Shown piece after piece: positions 10,622 through 23,095 of a stretch of DNA of 64,000 nt. Origin of the DNA: Ailanthus altissimus (lineage: Eukaryota; Streptophyta; Magnoliopsida; Sapindales; Simaroubaceae); contig OX327704.1 in assembly GCA_946807835.1 (NCBI GenBank), forward strand, positions 1,364,001 through 1,428,000, in the 5' to 3' direction. The translations under genes were made by a program, and so were the position numbers. Positions within the stretch are counted from its first letter, which is position 1, and the number at the start of each line of letters is the position of its first letter. The notes beneath the pieces are model-generated. The model saw nothing but the letters and a program-made list of their open reading frames with translations. It was not told the DNA's origin and did not search any database.

Positions 10622-13342
10622 TAAACACAATTATCATCATTTTGTGTTTAAAGTAAAACAAAGTGTAATCATCTGAATTTCTTTTAGAAAAATCTATTTA
10701 TGGATGATTATTTTATTTTGGACTTTAATTGAATTTTTAGTTACTCAAAATAAGACTTTTGAATTTAATTAGCATGAAAAAGGGCCTCCAATTAAAGTTT
10801 TGTAAGACTTAACAATTTTTAAAGAAGGTTTCTATCATTAAGTAGTATTCTGGTGGGTGATTTTTAAAAATGAATATTTTTTAATAAAATCGAGTGAACC
10901 AAAAAAGGTCAATTGATTTGGTTTGGTTTTATATTTTGAATTTATTTTAAATTATTTTTTTAAAAATTAATTGATTTGATTGGGTTTAAATTTCAAAATA
11001 TTAATTTAAAAAAATTAAAGAAAATTTAAAATTGAACTAAACTAGTTCAATTTTATCAAAAAAATTGATTTCGATTACTTCTAGTATATATAGAATTAAA
11101 CAATTTAATTTCAAGTTAAATTTTTTTAATTTGAACTAACCCAAAACTAAATTTATCCATTTTTAATAAATCTCAATACCAAAAGTTTAAGAAAAGATCG
11201 AGTCTGCTCCTAACTCATCCAAATAGAAGAAGAGAAGATATTATTTAATAATATAGGACATGATCTAATCTTTCATAACCAAATCTTTGACAGGTGCCAC
11301 AATGTACTTTGTTGCAGTCATTATTTGATTTTTAATTATAATATAATTTTCAATAAAAATAAAATATAACAACTCAAAGTTTTAAAAATATATTTACATA
11401 TGATTCTGACATAATTAATTGACCTTTTTGAATATAAAAGGCAAATTTTTGAAAGGATTGAATCGGGCTTGGGGGGTGTATTGCCAAATTTGAAATATTA
11501 TATAATATAAATTGTGAGTTAATACAAAATAAACGAATGGGAAAATCAAATCCAAAGTCACAATGTATTACCAAATTTAAAATATTATATAATTTAGTAT
11601 TTATTAAATTCGTTGGAATGCATAATTAACATTCACTTAATTGATATTTTTGACTTCTCAAACACCTCTTTTAGTAGCATTTTAAGAGAGCTGAGTTGTT
11701 TTGTTTTTTTTCTCTATATGATATAGATTGATAACTATTTTATTTAATTTTTAATTTATTTTTCTCACATAATAAAAATTGATAGACTTTTTATTTTACT
11801 TTTTTTTATTCTTTTAATATTTAATATATTTTTAGCTTAGTTGATAAATTGACTAATTTTAAAACTATAATATACCAATATAAATTTATTTGTAAAATAT
11901 TTTCTTAAGTCCTAAATCAAACTTAAAAAAAAATTATTTTTGTTTGATTGAATTGCTTTTTAATTATATTATCCAATGTTTATATTAACTATTTATGAGT
12001 TGCGTTTATTAGTTTTAACTTCAAAATAAGTTTAATTTTGATGGAAAGACTGTTATTGAATTTAAATACGTGATATAATTTTGAATACTATATTTCATAA
12101 ATTTTCTTTAAAATAAATGCTATGATATAATTTTGAATACTATATTTCATATAACTCACTCAAAATTCACGGCATAACCCATTGCAGGTTTGGTAAATAA
12201 TACATATCTACTAGATCGGATTTTGTAATAAAACTCTAATTTGTAATAAATTTAAAAAGAATTTAATATTTTCATTTTTAAAGTGGATGTAGATATAGAT
12301 GCGGATATAAATTTAAAGGTATTTGTCTCAAATTCAATTTGCTACTATCCTTACACCTCTAACTTAGGTTAAGGGTTTGAATATTAGTATATATCAGGGC
12401 AGTTTGGTTCCTTCAATTATTAGGACACTAATTTTAATTATTTGTACTTAAAGAATATTATGTAATTAATTTATATATGAACTATAATATTTAATATTTG
12501 AGATTTAATAGGTGTATCAATAATACTAACATAGAACTCTTATTTCACTAAACCTTTTACACGTTTGACATCCAATTTGGTGCCCAATATATGTTGTAAT
12601 GGAGGTGTTGACATGGAAGATAGTGTAAAAATGTGGTCAAAAAAATTATCACTAAATCTACACTCATTATAAATACATTATATGTAGTAGCAATATGTGA
12701 TAATTACTGATTAAACAACTATATAATAATGTAATTAGACAACCTCATTTAAACTTTCTTATCAATGCTGATATTGACATGAAAGATGCCTAAAAAGGTG
12801 GTAAAACAAAAGTTGGTTACGAAATTTACACTCATTATAAATGCATTATATGTATGTAACAAACACATGAAAATTAATAATTAAATAGTGATATAATAAC
12901 ATGATCAAAGCAATTACACCATTTGAGACTTTCTAGTTAATACATGTGATTGAATAGCATAAATTAAAAATTTAACCTCACCTATGTTTATATAATAAGT
13001 TATCGAAATTGAGTCTCTCAGAAAAGTTTTTATTAATTAATTATTAAAAAATAAAAAAAAATTAAGTTTAATTATCTATTAGAAGTGTGTATGCTTAAAA
13101 AAAATATTATTTATTTAGTAAATACTTGCTTATCTAAATTGAGTCTCTCGAAAAAACTTCTACTAATTTACTATGAAAGAAAAATAATAAAAAAAATGTA
13201 ATTATCTAATTTTTGGTGGGCGGACTTACAAATATATTGTTTATTTATTAAGTACCCTTTCAGGCCCATTGGGTATTGGCATGGTATGTATACAATCAGT
13301 CCATTGAGAATTGGGAGACCTCATTATACATATAAATATATT
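10622..13342 (+). repeat. 2.7 kb noncoding repeat unit 2
   Basis: A 2,721 bp unit collinear with unit 1 (4784-10326 without the solo LTR) and with the right copy. It has no Ty3 LTR, which gives the empty site near 13085. No gene, tRNA or conserved open frame is seen. The frame at 11374-11574 (minus) lies at the same place as the one in unit 1. Confidence 0.8.
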
Positions 13343-16300
13343 ATCATATTTTGTGTTTGAAGAAGTATAACAAAGTGCAATTATTTGAATTTTTTTTAAA
13401 AATTTTTATTTATAGATGATTATATTATTTTGGATTTAAATCAAACTTTTGATTACTCAAAATAATACTTTTGAATTTAATTAGCATGAAAAAGGCCTTC
13501 AATTATAGTTTTGGAGACTTGATAATTTTTAAAGAGTTTGATCATTATCTTTTAGTATTGTGGTGGTGAATTTTGAAATTGGGTAATTTTTTTTTATAAA
13601 ACCGGGTGAATCGAAAAAATTTGGTTCAATTTGGTTTAGTTTTATTTATTTTTATTTTATTTTAATTCTTATTTTTGAAAATTAATCGATTTGATTGGGT
13701 TCAAAATTTAAAAAGTAAAATTAAAATAAACAAAAAAATTGAATTGAATTGGTTCAATTTTGTCAAGAGAGTCGGTTTCGATTACTTTTAACATGTATAA
13801 AATCAAGCAATTTAATTTTAAAATTAATTTTTTAGGTCGAATTAAACTAACATTAGCATTCTTAATGAACCTCACTATCATTTTAAGAACAAAAATCGAA
13901 TTTCTTTCTTTCTCACCTTGATAATAGAAGAATAGATATTATTTAATAATATAAAAAAAGATCAAATCTTTTATGCCCAAATCTTTAAAAGGAGCTACAG
14001 GGCCATCAATTTTGCTTGTCACAATAGTTATTTGATTGTTAATGTAAATTAATTGGGAGTTAAAACATAATATTCATAGAAAATAAACTTCAATAATTAA
14101 AGTTGAAAAACTCCGTACTCATATAAATATTTTAAAAATATATTTATATATATGATTTTTACATAATTGATTGACATTTATGAATACAGAAGGTAGATTT
14201 TTGAAATGGATTGAATTAAAAGGGTTAGTTAACTTAAGAGGGAAAAGTCTAGTGTTAATCACTAATACAAGTTATGTTCTAAAGATAAATTCTAAATTAA
14301 TTCTATATTTTACAATAATTATAATACAAATTGTGAGGTAATACCAAATAAGCAAAATGGAATATCAAGTCCATAGTCATGATGTATTGAAAATTTTAGA
14401 ATATTATATAATTTAATATTTGCAAAATTAGTTGGAATGCATAATTAACGTTCACTCAATTGATATTTTTAATTTCTCAAACACATCTTTTTCAATAGAA
14501 TTTTGTGTGCATATTTTTTGAAAAAACTATCTCATTTTTTTTTCAAAATTTTGAATTGGAATGAGAAATTTGATTCACTAAAATATCCCAACTTTGAAGC
14601 TTGTAAATCTTACTGAAACTTGGGTGATCACGGGCGCATTGTGCCTTTTCGACCGCTTGTGCTATGCCTTAAAGTTAGAAAAATTATTAATTTAATTCTT
14701 GAAGTTTAGTTAAAATATTGAAGTGCATTTTTTGAAGGTAGTAAAATAAATTAATATATCAACCATTATACATTATTACATATTTGAATAAATTTATCTT
14801 AGTATCTTAAAAAAGTGCACTATAGATTTTTTTATTTATAAAACCATACTAATTCCTGCACTTTAAAAAATATAGGATTAATAATTTAAATAAATTTAAG
14901 GGACTAAATTAGTAATCCTTTCTTTTTTAATTTATAAGATGAAGTAGGCATTATTTTTTACTTAATTAATAATATTCTTTACCAATTAAATAATAGACCA
15001 AAAAGACAAAATGTTAATTATCCAATTTTCTTTTCCTTCCTATAAAATATAGGATAAGAAAGACCAATATTGATATAATAATGTATAAATTAAATGCTTG
15101 CTCTCCAGAGTAGTTTAAATAGCCATAAATGAGCTTTGCACTTACGACCACTTGAATTCAAATAAAAATAAGAGTTAAAAGTTGGTGTTTAATAAATAAA
15201 ATTTTTAATAATATCCAAACTTTTAATATATATGTATGTGTGTAAAAGTTGGTGTTTAATGGATAGAAATTTTCATACCATCAAAAATTTTAATAAATAT
15301 ATATATATATATAATTGTGTGTATGTGTGTATAATTTTAAATGTTTGTATATAATAATTTGTCTGACATTTAAAACTACCTTTGTCATCATAAGTTTAGA
15401 TAAATGATCTAGTTTGTTACGTAAGTTACTATATAACGAGCAACAATATCACATGATATTATCTGATTAATCCACAACGACTTATTACTTACATTTTGTT
15501 GCTCATTAGAATGAATATATATATATATGTATATAGATCTTGAACTACCTTATTAACGAAGAAATTAATTATTTTTATAGTTTTGTTAATGCATTTAAAA
15601 ATTAAAATCACACATTAATAATGCAAAACTTACAATTAGAAAAATAATTTAGTAACCTTTCAAGGAATTTATCCACTCCTTATCCAATGCTCAATTGCTC
15701 TAGTGTTAATTCCAATTAAATTTTATGCCAGACGTAACTTTTCTAAGATTCGTGACTTTGGTCTCTAACATTTTTAGATGTATCTCTCTTTAGGTAGCCA
15801 TCATATTGTAATATTTAGTGTCACTTAATATCATCAAAATATCTTCGTGGATATATCCTTCTTTACCATATATTTTTTTGACTCTTACCATTACGGTGAG
15901 ATAATCTCAAATATTGTACTTAATATGCAATCCCTTAACAAATCCATGTTGAGACCCCAAAGTATTCTATCAAGCACATAGCCTCAATTATATTTTTTAT
16001 GCTTAGACCATTTAAACATCTTACACATTCCTTCTCCAACAATAGATGAGCTCCTAAATAATTTATTCAGTACTTTCTTATGCTTATGCCGAGTGCTCAA
16101 GCACTCCATGACACTTTTTCACGCTTTGTCCAATGTCAAGGCTGTCTCAACCTCTATGCTCTTTGTTTTGTTGATGTATTGTCTATTCTAATAAAGTATA
16201 AGGGTTTATATAGGCTCTAAACTACCTTTAGAAATTCTATTTCTTATTAAAATAGTAGTCTATACAAAAGAAAATTTTAAAACCTACTCAAACACACCTA

Positions 16301-16530
16301 AAAACACTAAAATCAGTGTTTTTTTTAAGCTAGCTTGGCAAAACTAACTAAAGTACAAACCAATTCACAGTAAAGGGTTAAGCCATGCCATATATAATCA
16401 TAATACTACTTCAGAGTTAGCTTGTCCAAAATATGGTAACTCTATTGGCAACCATTGGACAATACAAAATATTTCATGTAGAGAATTGATTCTTATAACA
16501 CAACACATCATAATATACAAGCCCTATTTA
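13343..16530 (+). repeat. Diverged unit 3 and AT-rich DNA without a gene
   Basis: 13343-14470 follows the unit sequence with more divergence. From about 14230 onward it also matches 26960-27790, and 16345-16530 matches 27808-28000, so this is an older duplicated block present twice in the window. Short (AT)n and TATG tracts occur near 15220-15330 and 15515-15535. I see no coding sequence, RNA gene or clear transposon ends between 14900 and 16340. Confidence 0.6.
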
Positions 16531-16539
16531 ATTATTCAA

Positions 16540-16696
16540 CTTTACCAATCTTGTTTTAAGGTTATGCCTTAGAAATAATAATATATCTTCTAAAACACCT
16601 TTAAAAATATAGATAGAACATAAACCAAGTTTACGTCATATATATATGGGGTTGTCTAGCTCACGTATTAAAAAGGAAGACAACCAAGTTAGAATT
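16540..16696 (+). pseudogene. Old copia pol, integrase C-terminal fragment (left part)
   Basis: The plus-strand frame around 16600-16696 reads KPSLRH...WGC.AHVLK, the conserved end of copia integrase that precedes the VGYPKGT motif. It stops at GAATT (16692-16696), one target-site copy of the minus-strand copia insertion, and resumes in the same frame at 23096 with KLKVCLVVGYPKGT. The two pieces therefore come from one plus-strand element split by the later insertion. Stop codons interrupt the frame. The 5' part of the element (gag, protease, integrase core) is not recognisable upstream. Confidence 0.8.
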
Positions 16697-17401
16697 TATT
16701 AAAGCGGAAGCACATAAACAAGCAAAGCAAATAGTACAGAACAAACAATTAAATGAATAAAAGAAAGAAAGGGTATGTGAAGAACATGCAAAAAATTTAT
16801 GTGGTTCGACAACTTGCCTACGTTTACAGCGGATCAAGATCACTTACGCTTATAATTGAATCACAAGACACTCACAAAGTATGCTTTTTACAAGAAATAT
16901 CACAAAGAAAAATCTTTCTTGCCAACTAGAGATTTTCTCTCACTAAGAACCACAAAAAAGGTTTAATCACTAAGATTTTTGGGTTATTACAAAGATATGT
17001 TTACAAGCCAATTGAGAGCCTTTATATAGACTTTAGGACATCTTAGGTTTACCCTATACGTGTGGGAGTCATATTAGGGAGTCTTGAAGCAAGTGAGAGA
17101 CAAATAAGGAAGTCTTTAATTTAGAAAACTGTTCCTGCATCCAGTCGTGGCGCTCAGCGCCAATCATAACGGCACTGGTGCGCCTGTTTGGATGTCGCAT
17201 CACTGATCATTTGGCACTACAGCACTCAGGTTCTGGATTCAGTATCGCGGCTCCCACTACTAGTCGCCTAGGCGCTGGCACTTATCATGCCCTTCTTCAT
17301 TTTTTGCCCTCCTTCGCGTCCGTTTTCGATCCTCGCCTACCAAACACACTTAGCTTGTTCTCCAAATTATATCTCGATAATTTTTAATCAATATTCTCAT
17401 A
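16697..17401 (-). repeat. 3' LTR of the minus-strand copia element
   Basis: A 705 bp LTR. On the minus strand it begins TATGAGAATATTG (the second base changed from the usual TG) and ends CTTTAATA, corresponding to CTTTAACA in the other LTR. The polypurine tract AATGAGGGGATT lies next to it, at 17402-17413 on the plus strand as its complement. It holds a GC-rich U3 module at about 17145-17290 that is partly deleted in the other LTR (~95 bp difference). Confidence 0.85.
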
Positions 17402-17600
17402 AATCCCCTCATTGATTCAAAATCATCCACAAAGCAACTCGATCTCTCATTTTTGCTCTTTGATCATTCTTACAAAGTAGTGACTCTGGTTAAGTCCTTA
17501 CATAAGATGAACTTAACCAAGAGCATTGGCTTAGTTAACATATTAATAGAGTTTTTAGACGACGCTATTTTCATTGAACTAACTTTACCACTTTGAACAA

Positions 17601-19123
17601 TCACTTGAAGTAATTGAGCCTTACATCAATATGTGTCAACCTCTTGTGGAACACTTGATGCTTGTTTAGGTGTATGGCACCCTGGCTGTCACAATATATA
17701 TTGGTGTTCACATCTTCTCTAGCCAATACCTCAGCACATATGCCTTTCAACCACACGGACTCTTTAATAGCTTTACCAATAGCTACGTACTCCGCCTCTG
17801 TGGTAGATAGTGCAACCACATGTTGTAGAAATGATCTCCAATATACATTATACCTAAACATTGTGAATACGTAACCCGTCAACAATCTTCTCTTATCTAA
17901 ATCACTTGGATAATCTGAGTCTACGTACTCTTTTACCCTTTTACCATTTTATTACTGTACTTATTCCTTTTGTACATCAACTCATAATTTGATATCCCTT
18001 TAAGATATCTCAAAATTCACTTCACTGTAAGTCAGTGATCCTTACCTAGATTTGTCATGTATCTACTCACCACACTTACAGCCTGTGCTATGTCTAGTAT
18101 TGTGTAAACTATTGCATACATGATGCTCTCTATAGCACTTGTATACGGTACTTTGCTCATCTACAATTTTTTTTCTTCGGATGTCGACGACTGTGCTGTT
18201 GAAAGTTTGAAATGCATGGCCAAAGGAGTAGAGATAGCCTTTACATTGGACATACCAAACTTCTCTAGCATTTTGATTATATATCGCTGTCAGGATAAGA
18301 AGATAACATCTCTTATTTTCCTCACAATATCCATACCTAATATTCTCTTCGCTGCTCCTAAATCCTTTATCTCAAACTCGCCACTTAACTACTTCTTGAG
18401 CTTTTGTATTTTTTCCATATTTTTACATGCGATCAACATATCATCGACATATAAAAGCAAATATATCATCTCACAACTTATGTTCTTGAAGTACACGCAT
18501 CCGTCATACTTGTTCCTACTAAAGCCACAAACCATCATAAACTTTTTAAATCTTCTATAATAATGGCTAGGTGATTGTTTTAACCCATATAATGACTTCT
18601 TTAGCAAACAAGTATGATCTTCTTTTTTGGGCTCCTCGAACCCTTACAGCTGTGTCATGTATATCGTCTCTTTAAGCTCTCAATGTTGAAAAGCCATTTT
18701 TACATCCATTTACTTTAGATGTAAATTAAGGTTTGCACACATGGCTAACAAAATTCTAATAGGTGTATGCTTGAAGACTGGAGAGAATATCTCATGAAAG
18801 TCAATTCCTTCTCTTTGAGTGAAACATTGTGTAACTAACCTAACCTTGAATCTCATAGGCTCTATCTCTGGTATCCCCTCATTTACCTTATACACCCACT
18901 TGCACCCAACTAGATTCTTTTAAGGTGTCTCCACCAACTTCTAGGTATTACTCTTCTCAAGAGAACTAATCTCTTCTTTCATGGCCTCCTGCCATTCTTT
19001 CTTATTTTTACTATTTATAATCTCATCATATATCCTAGGCTCATCATACTCAAGAGTGTAAGCAGAATTAAAAACATGAGCTACTAGATCTGTTTGTGCA
19101 TACCTGACTGATGGGTTAATCAT
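17601..19123 (-). pseudogene. Copia RT and RNase H, broken
   Basis: On the minus strand, 19123-18941 is the linker before RT (EWQEAMKEEISSLEK). 18895-18710 holds the RT start with a GIDFHEIFSPV motif, changed from the usual Y.ETFSPV. 18607-18389 holds the second half of RT with LYGLKQSP and an intact YVDDM catalytic motif. The RNase H part at 17885-17601 shows STTEAEYVA and a CDSQ.AI site. Several in-frame stops separate these pieces. The protein would have copied element RNA into DNA; no working polymerase can be made here. Confidence 0.88.
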
Positions 19124-19438
19124 TTTCCTTAACCTGTCTGTGGCTAGCTGGTACTCTTCAAGTTCTATCTCAAGAGTTATAGTCTTTCTTTGGGTGGACT
19201 TAGAGAAACTAACCGGTGTTCTTAGTTTATCTTCAAGGATCTCCTTGTTGAAGTGCTAATCTAGGGGTATATTAGATCTACTATTAGGTTCCACTTCAAC
19301 TTCTATTGACACGTGTGCTGAGTCTTCCTTGGGCACATGTTCTTCCTTCTTACCTTCTTAGGAGGCTTTCAGCATTTTTATCTCATCGAACGTCACGTCA
19401 CGACTTATGATACTCTTTGGTGGTGTTAAGTCTTTACA

Positions 19439-20381
19439 CTATACCTCATATCCTTTTACTAATTCGGAATATCCTATAAATACCTCTTTGATAGCTCTAG
19501 ATTTCAATTTCTCCTCCTTAACATGTATGAAGGCAGGGCAACCAAATATTCTGAGGTGGTCATACTTAGGAAGATTGCCAGACCATTTTTCTTCTATCAT
19601 CTTAAAGTCGATTGCTGAGGAAGGACTTCTATTAATCAAATAAGCTGCAGTTATTACAACTTCTCCCCAAAATTCCTTGGACATCTTTACATTGGTAAGC
19701 ATGCATTCAACCCTTTCAAATAGGGTTCTATTTATCCTTTCAGCTATGTTATTCTGTTGTAGTGTTGATCTTACCATTTTATGCCTTGCAATCCCATGCT
19801 TGGCATAAAACTCATCAAACTTTCTATTACAAACTTTGAGGCCATTCTCTATTGCAAAATTCAAGGTCATTGTTAGTCCTCAGCCTTTTTACACTTTTGC
19901 CAATGTGAGTTTTAACAAACGCCTTCTAAGTCTTGAACACATCAAATGCTTGATCCTTGCTATACAACATATAAACCCACAACTTTCTTAAATAGTCATA
20001 AATTAAACTGAGAAAATACTTAGCACCACAGCGAGTAGTTGTTTGAGCTGGTCCATAAAGATTTAAGTTTATGTAGTAAAGAGTCCCTTTAGTCTTGTGC
20101 TCGTCAGTACTAAACCTCACCCTATGTGCTTTCCTAAGCATACAACGCTCACAAAACTCTAAGGGTTGGAACTTATCTTCACCAAACGTCTTTTGACTAA
20201 ATAACTCCTTCATATTTTTCTCGCCTAAGTGTGCTAGTCTAAGATGCCATAACTTGGTTTGCATACTCTTATTATCTATAGAGAATAATACAGAACCACC
20301 CACGACTTCACCTTTAAGCACATAAACACCTTTACGTTTTTCACCTCTTATTACCACCATAGAATCCTTCAATACTCTCAA
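19439..20381 (-). pseudogene. Copia GAG-pre-integrase and integrase, broken
   Basis: 20381-19926 reads the GAG-pre-integrase zinc-binding HHCC domain (LWHLRLAHLGEKN ... CERCMLRK) followed by a changed integrase start (LNLYGPAQT where DLWGP is usual, so the first catalytic Asp is lost). 19870-19439 continues the integrase core with QQN, AERINRTL and a WGE motif, then the C-terminal FGCPAFIHV and KEVFIGY motifs. A frame break lies between the two pieces near 19900, where the second catalytic Asp region sits. Confidence 0.88.
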
Positions 20382-20517
20382 AATCCCTATGTCGATCTTG
20401 ATGGAACACCCATTCTAATCTAAAGTCCTTAGTGAGATAAAGTGCCTCTTGAGGTCAGGAATATACCTAACATCTATCAACTTTCTCACTCGCCCATCAT
20501 GCAGCCTAAGTTTAACA

Positions 20518-20727
20518 CTACCTTCTCATCATCCGACATGTAACGTCAGTACCCATTAACATCTTACCATTAATAACGGGCTGAAAATTTACAAACCAAG
20601 ATTTATACGGGCACATATGAAAAGTACAATCAAAATTAAGAACCCATTTTTCAGTCTTCTTACCATCAGTAGTGATGAATGTCTTTGTGCTATTATAACT
20701 GTCATCATAGGTAAGCGTAGCATTCAC
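20518..20727 (-). pseudogene. Copia protease fragment with lost active site
   Basis: The frame reads KWVLNFDCTFHMCP, where copia proteases of this lineage carry WVLDSGCSxHMCP. The catalytic Asp and the SG of the DSG triad are replaced (NFD), so this protease is inactive. It ends at a stop shortly after VLMG-type residues. It lies between the gag zinc knuckle and GAG-pre-integrase, as expected for the copia order. Confidence 0.8.
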
Positions 20728-20739
20728 TTTCTTCTTATT

Positions 20740-21440
20740 TTGTGTTTCTTCCTAGGACAGTCATTTATGAAGTACCCCTCTTTCTTGTAACAATATTACT
20801 TTTTAGGAGTCTTAGACTTTAATCTTGAGCCCTTTTTCCTTCCATCTCTATATGAGAGCCTTCCTCTTATAGAAAAGTTTTTGCCTTTCACTCGATCTAT
20901 TTTCCTAATAATTTTGAGTTTAATGATGACTTTACATTATTCATCGTTAAACTCTCTCTGCTGTAGAGTAGCATATTAACAAAGCTCTCATAACTCTTAG
21001 AGAGTGAACTCAGTAGGATAATTGCTGATAGACTCAAGATCAAGAATAATCTTATTGAAAGCGTCTATATAATCTTTCATTGACGTTCCTTCTGACATAG
21101 ACAGCTGATATAGTTTCTTCTTTATATGCAATCTACTGGCCAATGATTTCTATATATAAAGAGAGTCAAACTTCTTCCAAAGACCTATTATTATCGTCTC
21201 ACCTGCTACTTCCCTTAGTACTTCATCACTCAATGACAGAACGATTGTGCTATGAGCTCTTTCTTGAATGTTCCTTCTTTCTGCTTCAGCATTAGATGAT
21301 TATGGCATCTTTCCTTCATCACTAGATGGAGCTGCAGTCTCTTCTAATGCCTACCCTAGCCTTTGGCTCACCAACAACGCCTTTACCTTTATCTTTCACA
21401 TATTAAAGTAATTCGTACCGTTAAATTTCTCTACTTCATA
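20740..21440 (-). pseudogene. Copia gag (UBN2 type), broken
   Basis: Reading the minus strand from about 21440 gives a UBN2/Retrotran_gag-like region: FNGTNY near the start, then LWKKFDSLY, LHIKKKLYQLSMSEG and MKDYIDAFNKIILDLE. At least three in-frame stops interrupt it. Near 20755-20810 the CCHC zinc knuckle is damaged: the first Cys is absent next to a stop, and the His is Tyr, leaving C.KKEGYF.NDC. It would have been the capsid protein packaging the element RNA. Confidence 0.82.
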
Positions 21441-21471
21441 CTTGAGTGTCGCAATGTCTTCTTAGAACCAA

Positions 21472-21483
21472 ACTCTGATGCCG
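21472..21483 (-). promoter_or_regulatory. Primer-binding site of the minus-strand copia, mutated
   Basis: The minus strand reads CGGCATCAGAGT two bases inside the 5' LTR end. It differs from the usual TGGTATCAGAGC at the first, fourth and last bases, and would pair less well with initiator Met-tRNA. Confidence 0.65.
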
Positions 21484-21486
21484 GTT

Positions 21487-23095
21487 TGTTAAAGCGAAAG
21501 CAGACAAACAAGTTGTTTGAAAATTGGTGATTCAACAATCTTGATTGGACAAGAATTGAGATGAATACCAAAGTGGAGAGTCACAAGAAGTCTAGAACGT
21601 GTGGGACACGTATAGAGAAGTCTAGGACGTGTGGGACATGAAGGGGGAACTGAAACGGGACTCAAAGACACGAAGAAAAAGAAGAAATTGTGGGCAGCTT
21701 CTAGCGCCGTGGCGCCCAGGGCTGAGCGCCGCAGTGCTGGAAGCAAGAAGGGCCAGCGCTGCGGCGCTCAGAGACGAGCGCCACGGTGCCAGAACCCGTG
21801 GAAAAGTCTATTTTAGCTCGGGATTTCATGTTTTGGGAAGTTTTGGACTTCCAAAATAAGTGGACTCTTACTCCAACAAGGAATAGGGTTAGTAGGCATG
21901 AAATACACCCTATATAAACACTTGTAAACCCTTGTTTAAGATTAAGCATCTAAGGTTTCAAGATGTAACCATAAGAGAGAATAGAGGAGCTAGGTAGGCA
22001 ATAAGTGCGTGGTGCACTAGGGTGTAACCTTGGGGGGTGTTTTCTTCTTTAGGTTCTTTGAATAAATAAAAGAGAAACATCATAGATCCTTTTGGCTTAG
22101 ATGCTCGGGCTATTCTTGTGTTCCTTATAAAAATCTCTTATGAGGAGATACGAAGAGGTCTTAGGGAGTCATAATGATCAATGGTAGATGCTTAGAGGTC
22201 TCTATGGGAGATACAAAGGTGTCTTGTGGGATCATTGATGATGTAAGAATATACTTTGTGATCTATTTCAATGGGAAGAAGCTGGATCATAGATCCTCCG
22301 TGGACGTAGACAATTTGGGCCGAACCACATATATCTTGTGTCTTGTGATTGGTTTGTTTTCTTTATCTTTATTGGTATGTTAATCTTATGTGTTCTTGCT
22401 TATGGTGTGAGTTATGGTTTTCCGCTGCGCAAAGGGTATCAAGGTCGTGGCTTAGTTGATGCCATAGGGGTGTCAAATTGAAGTGCACGGCTTGATATCC
22501 CTCAACATAAGCAATATCACCTAAGCAAATAGTACAGAATAAGCAATTAAAAGAATAAAAGAGAGAAATGGTAGAAGAAGAACACGCAAAAATTTATGTG
22601 GTTCGGCAACTTGCCTACGTCCACGGTAGATCAAGATCACTCACTCTTATTATTGAATCACAAGGCATTCACAAAGTATGCATTTTACAAGAAAGATCAC
22701 AAAGAAAACTCTCCATTGCCAACTAGAAATTTTCTCTCACTAAGAATCACCAAAAAAGTTTAATCACTAAGATTTCTTGGGTTATCACAAAGATATGTTT
22801 ATACGCTAATTGAGAGCCTTTATATAGGCTTTAGGACGTCAAAGGTTTACCTTAGGAGTGTGAGAGTCAGATTATAGAGTCTTGAAGTAAGTGGCACTGA
22901 TCACCTGGTGCTGCAGTGCTCAGGTTTTGGATTCGGCGTCGTGGCTCTCACTTCTGGTCGCTATAGTGCTGGCGTATATCATGCCTTTCTTTATTTTTTA
23001 CATATTTTCACGTCTATATTCAATCCTCGCGTAACAAATGTACTTGGCTTGATCTCTAAATCATATCCCGATAATTTTCAATTAATATTCTCACA
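21487..23095 (-). repeat. 5' LTR of the minus-strand copia, split by a solo LTR
   Basis: The two outer parts (21487-21513 and 22508-23095) match 16697-17401 in order. The 994 bp in between belongs to another family. Without it the LTR is about 610 bp, some 95 bp shorter than its partner because the GC-rich module near 22890 is partly deleted. The ends are TGTTAAAG and CTCACA on the plus strand. Confidence 0.85.
21514..22507 (+). mobile_element. Solo LTR of the 177-3731 family, nested
   Basis: A 994 bp LTR, TGTTTG to CAACA, collinear with 2740-3731. The flanking 5-mers are CAAGT (left) and TAAGC (right). The partner LTR suggests an original CAAGC, so each side carries one C-to-T change. TATATAAA is at 21911-21918 and the GC-rich GCGCC module at about 21703-21790. 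It inserted into the copia LTR and then lost its internal part. Confidence 0.85.

Larger units (their letters stand above)
16697..23095 (-). mobile_element. Ty1/copia retrotransposon, minus strand, degenerate
   Basis: A nearly complete copia element with LTRs at 16697-17401 (3' LTR) and 21487-23095 (5' LTR, itself interrupted). Target duplications are GAATT (16692-16696) and GAATC (23096-23100), which differ by one C-to-T change. Internal order on the minus strand is primer site, gag (UBN2 type), degraded zinc knuckle, protease, GAG-pre-integrase, integrase, RT, RNase H, polypurine tract: the copia order. Many in-frame stops and shifts make it non-functional. It inserted into an older plus-strand copia pol gene. 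Confidence 0.9.

Noticed and set aside
16697..16843. Minus-strand frame 16661-16843 as a gene at the edge of the copia nest
   Set aside because: It starts in the LTR and crosses the insertion junction.
18120..18560. Open frame of 146 codons on the plus strand
   Set aside because: It is antisense to copia RT on the minus strand, which carries clear conserved motifs including YVDDM. The plus frame has none.
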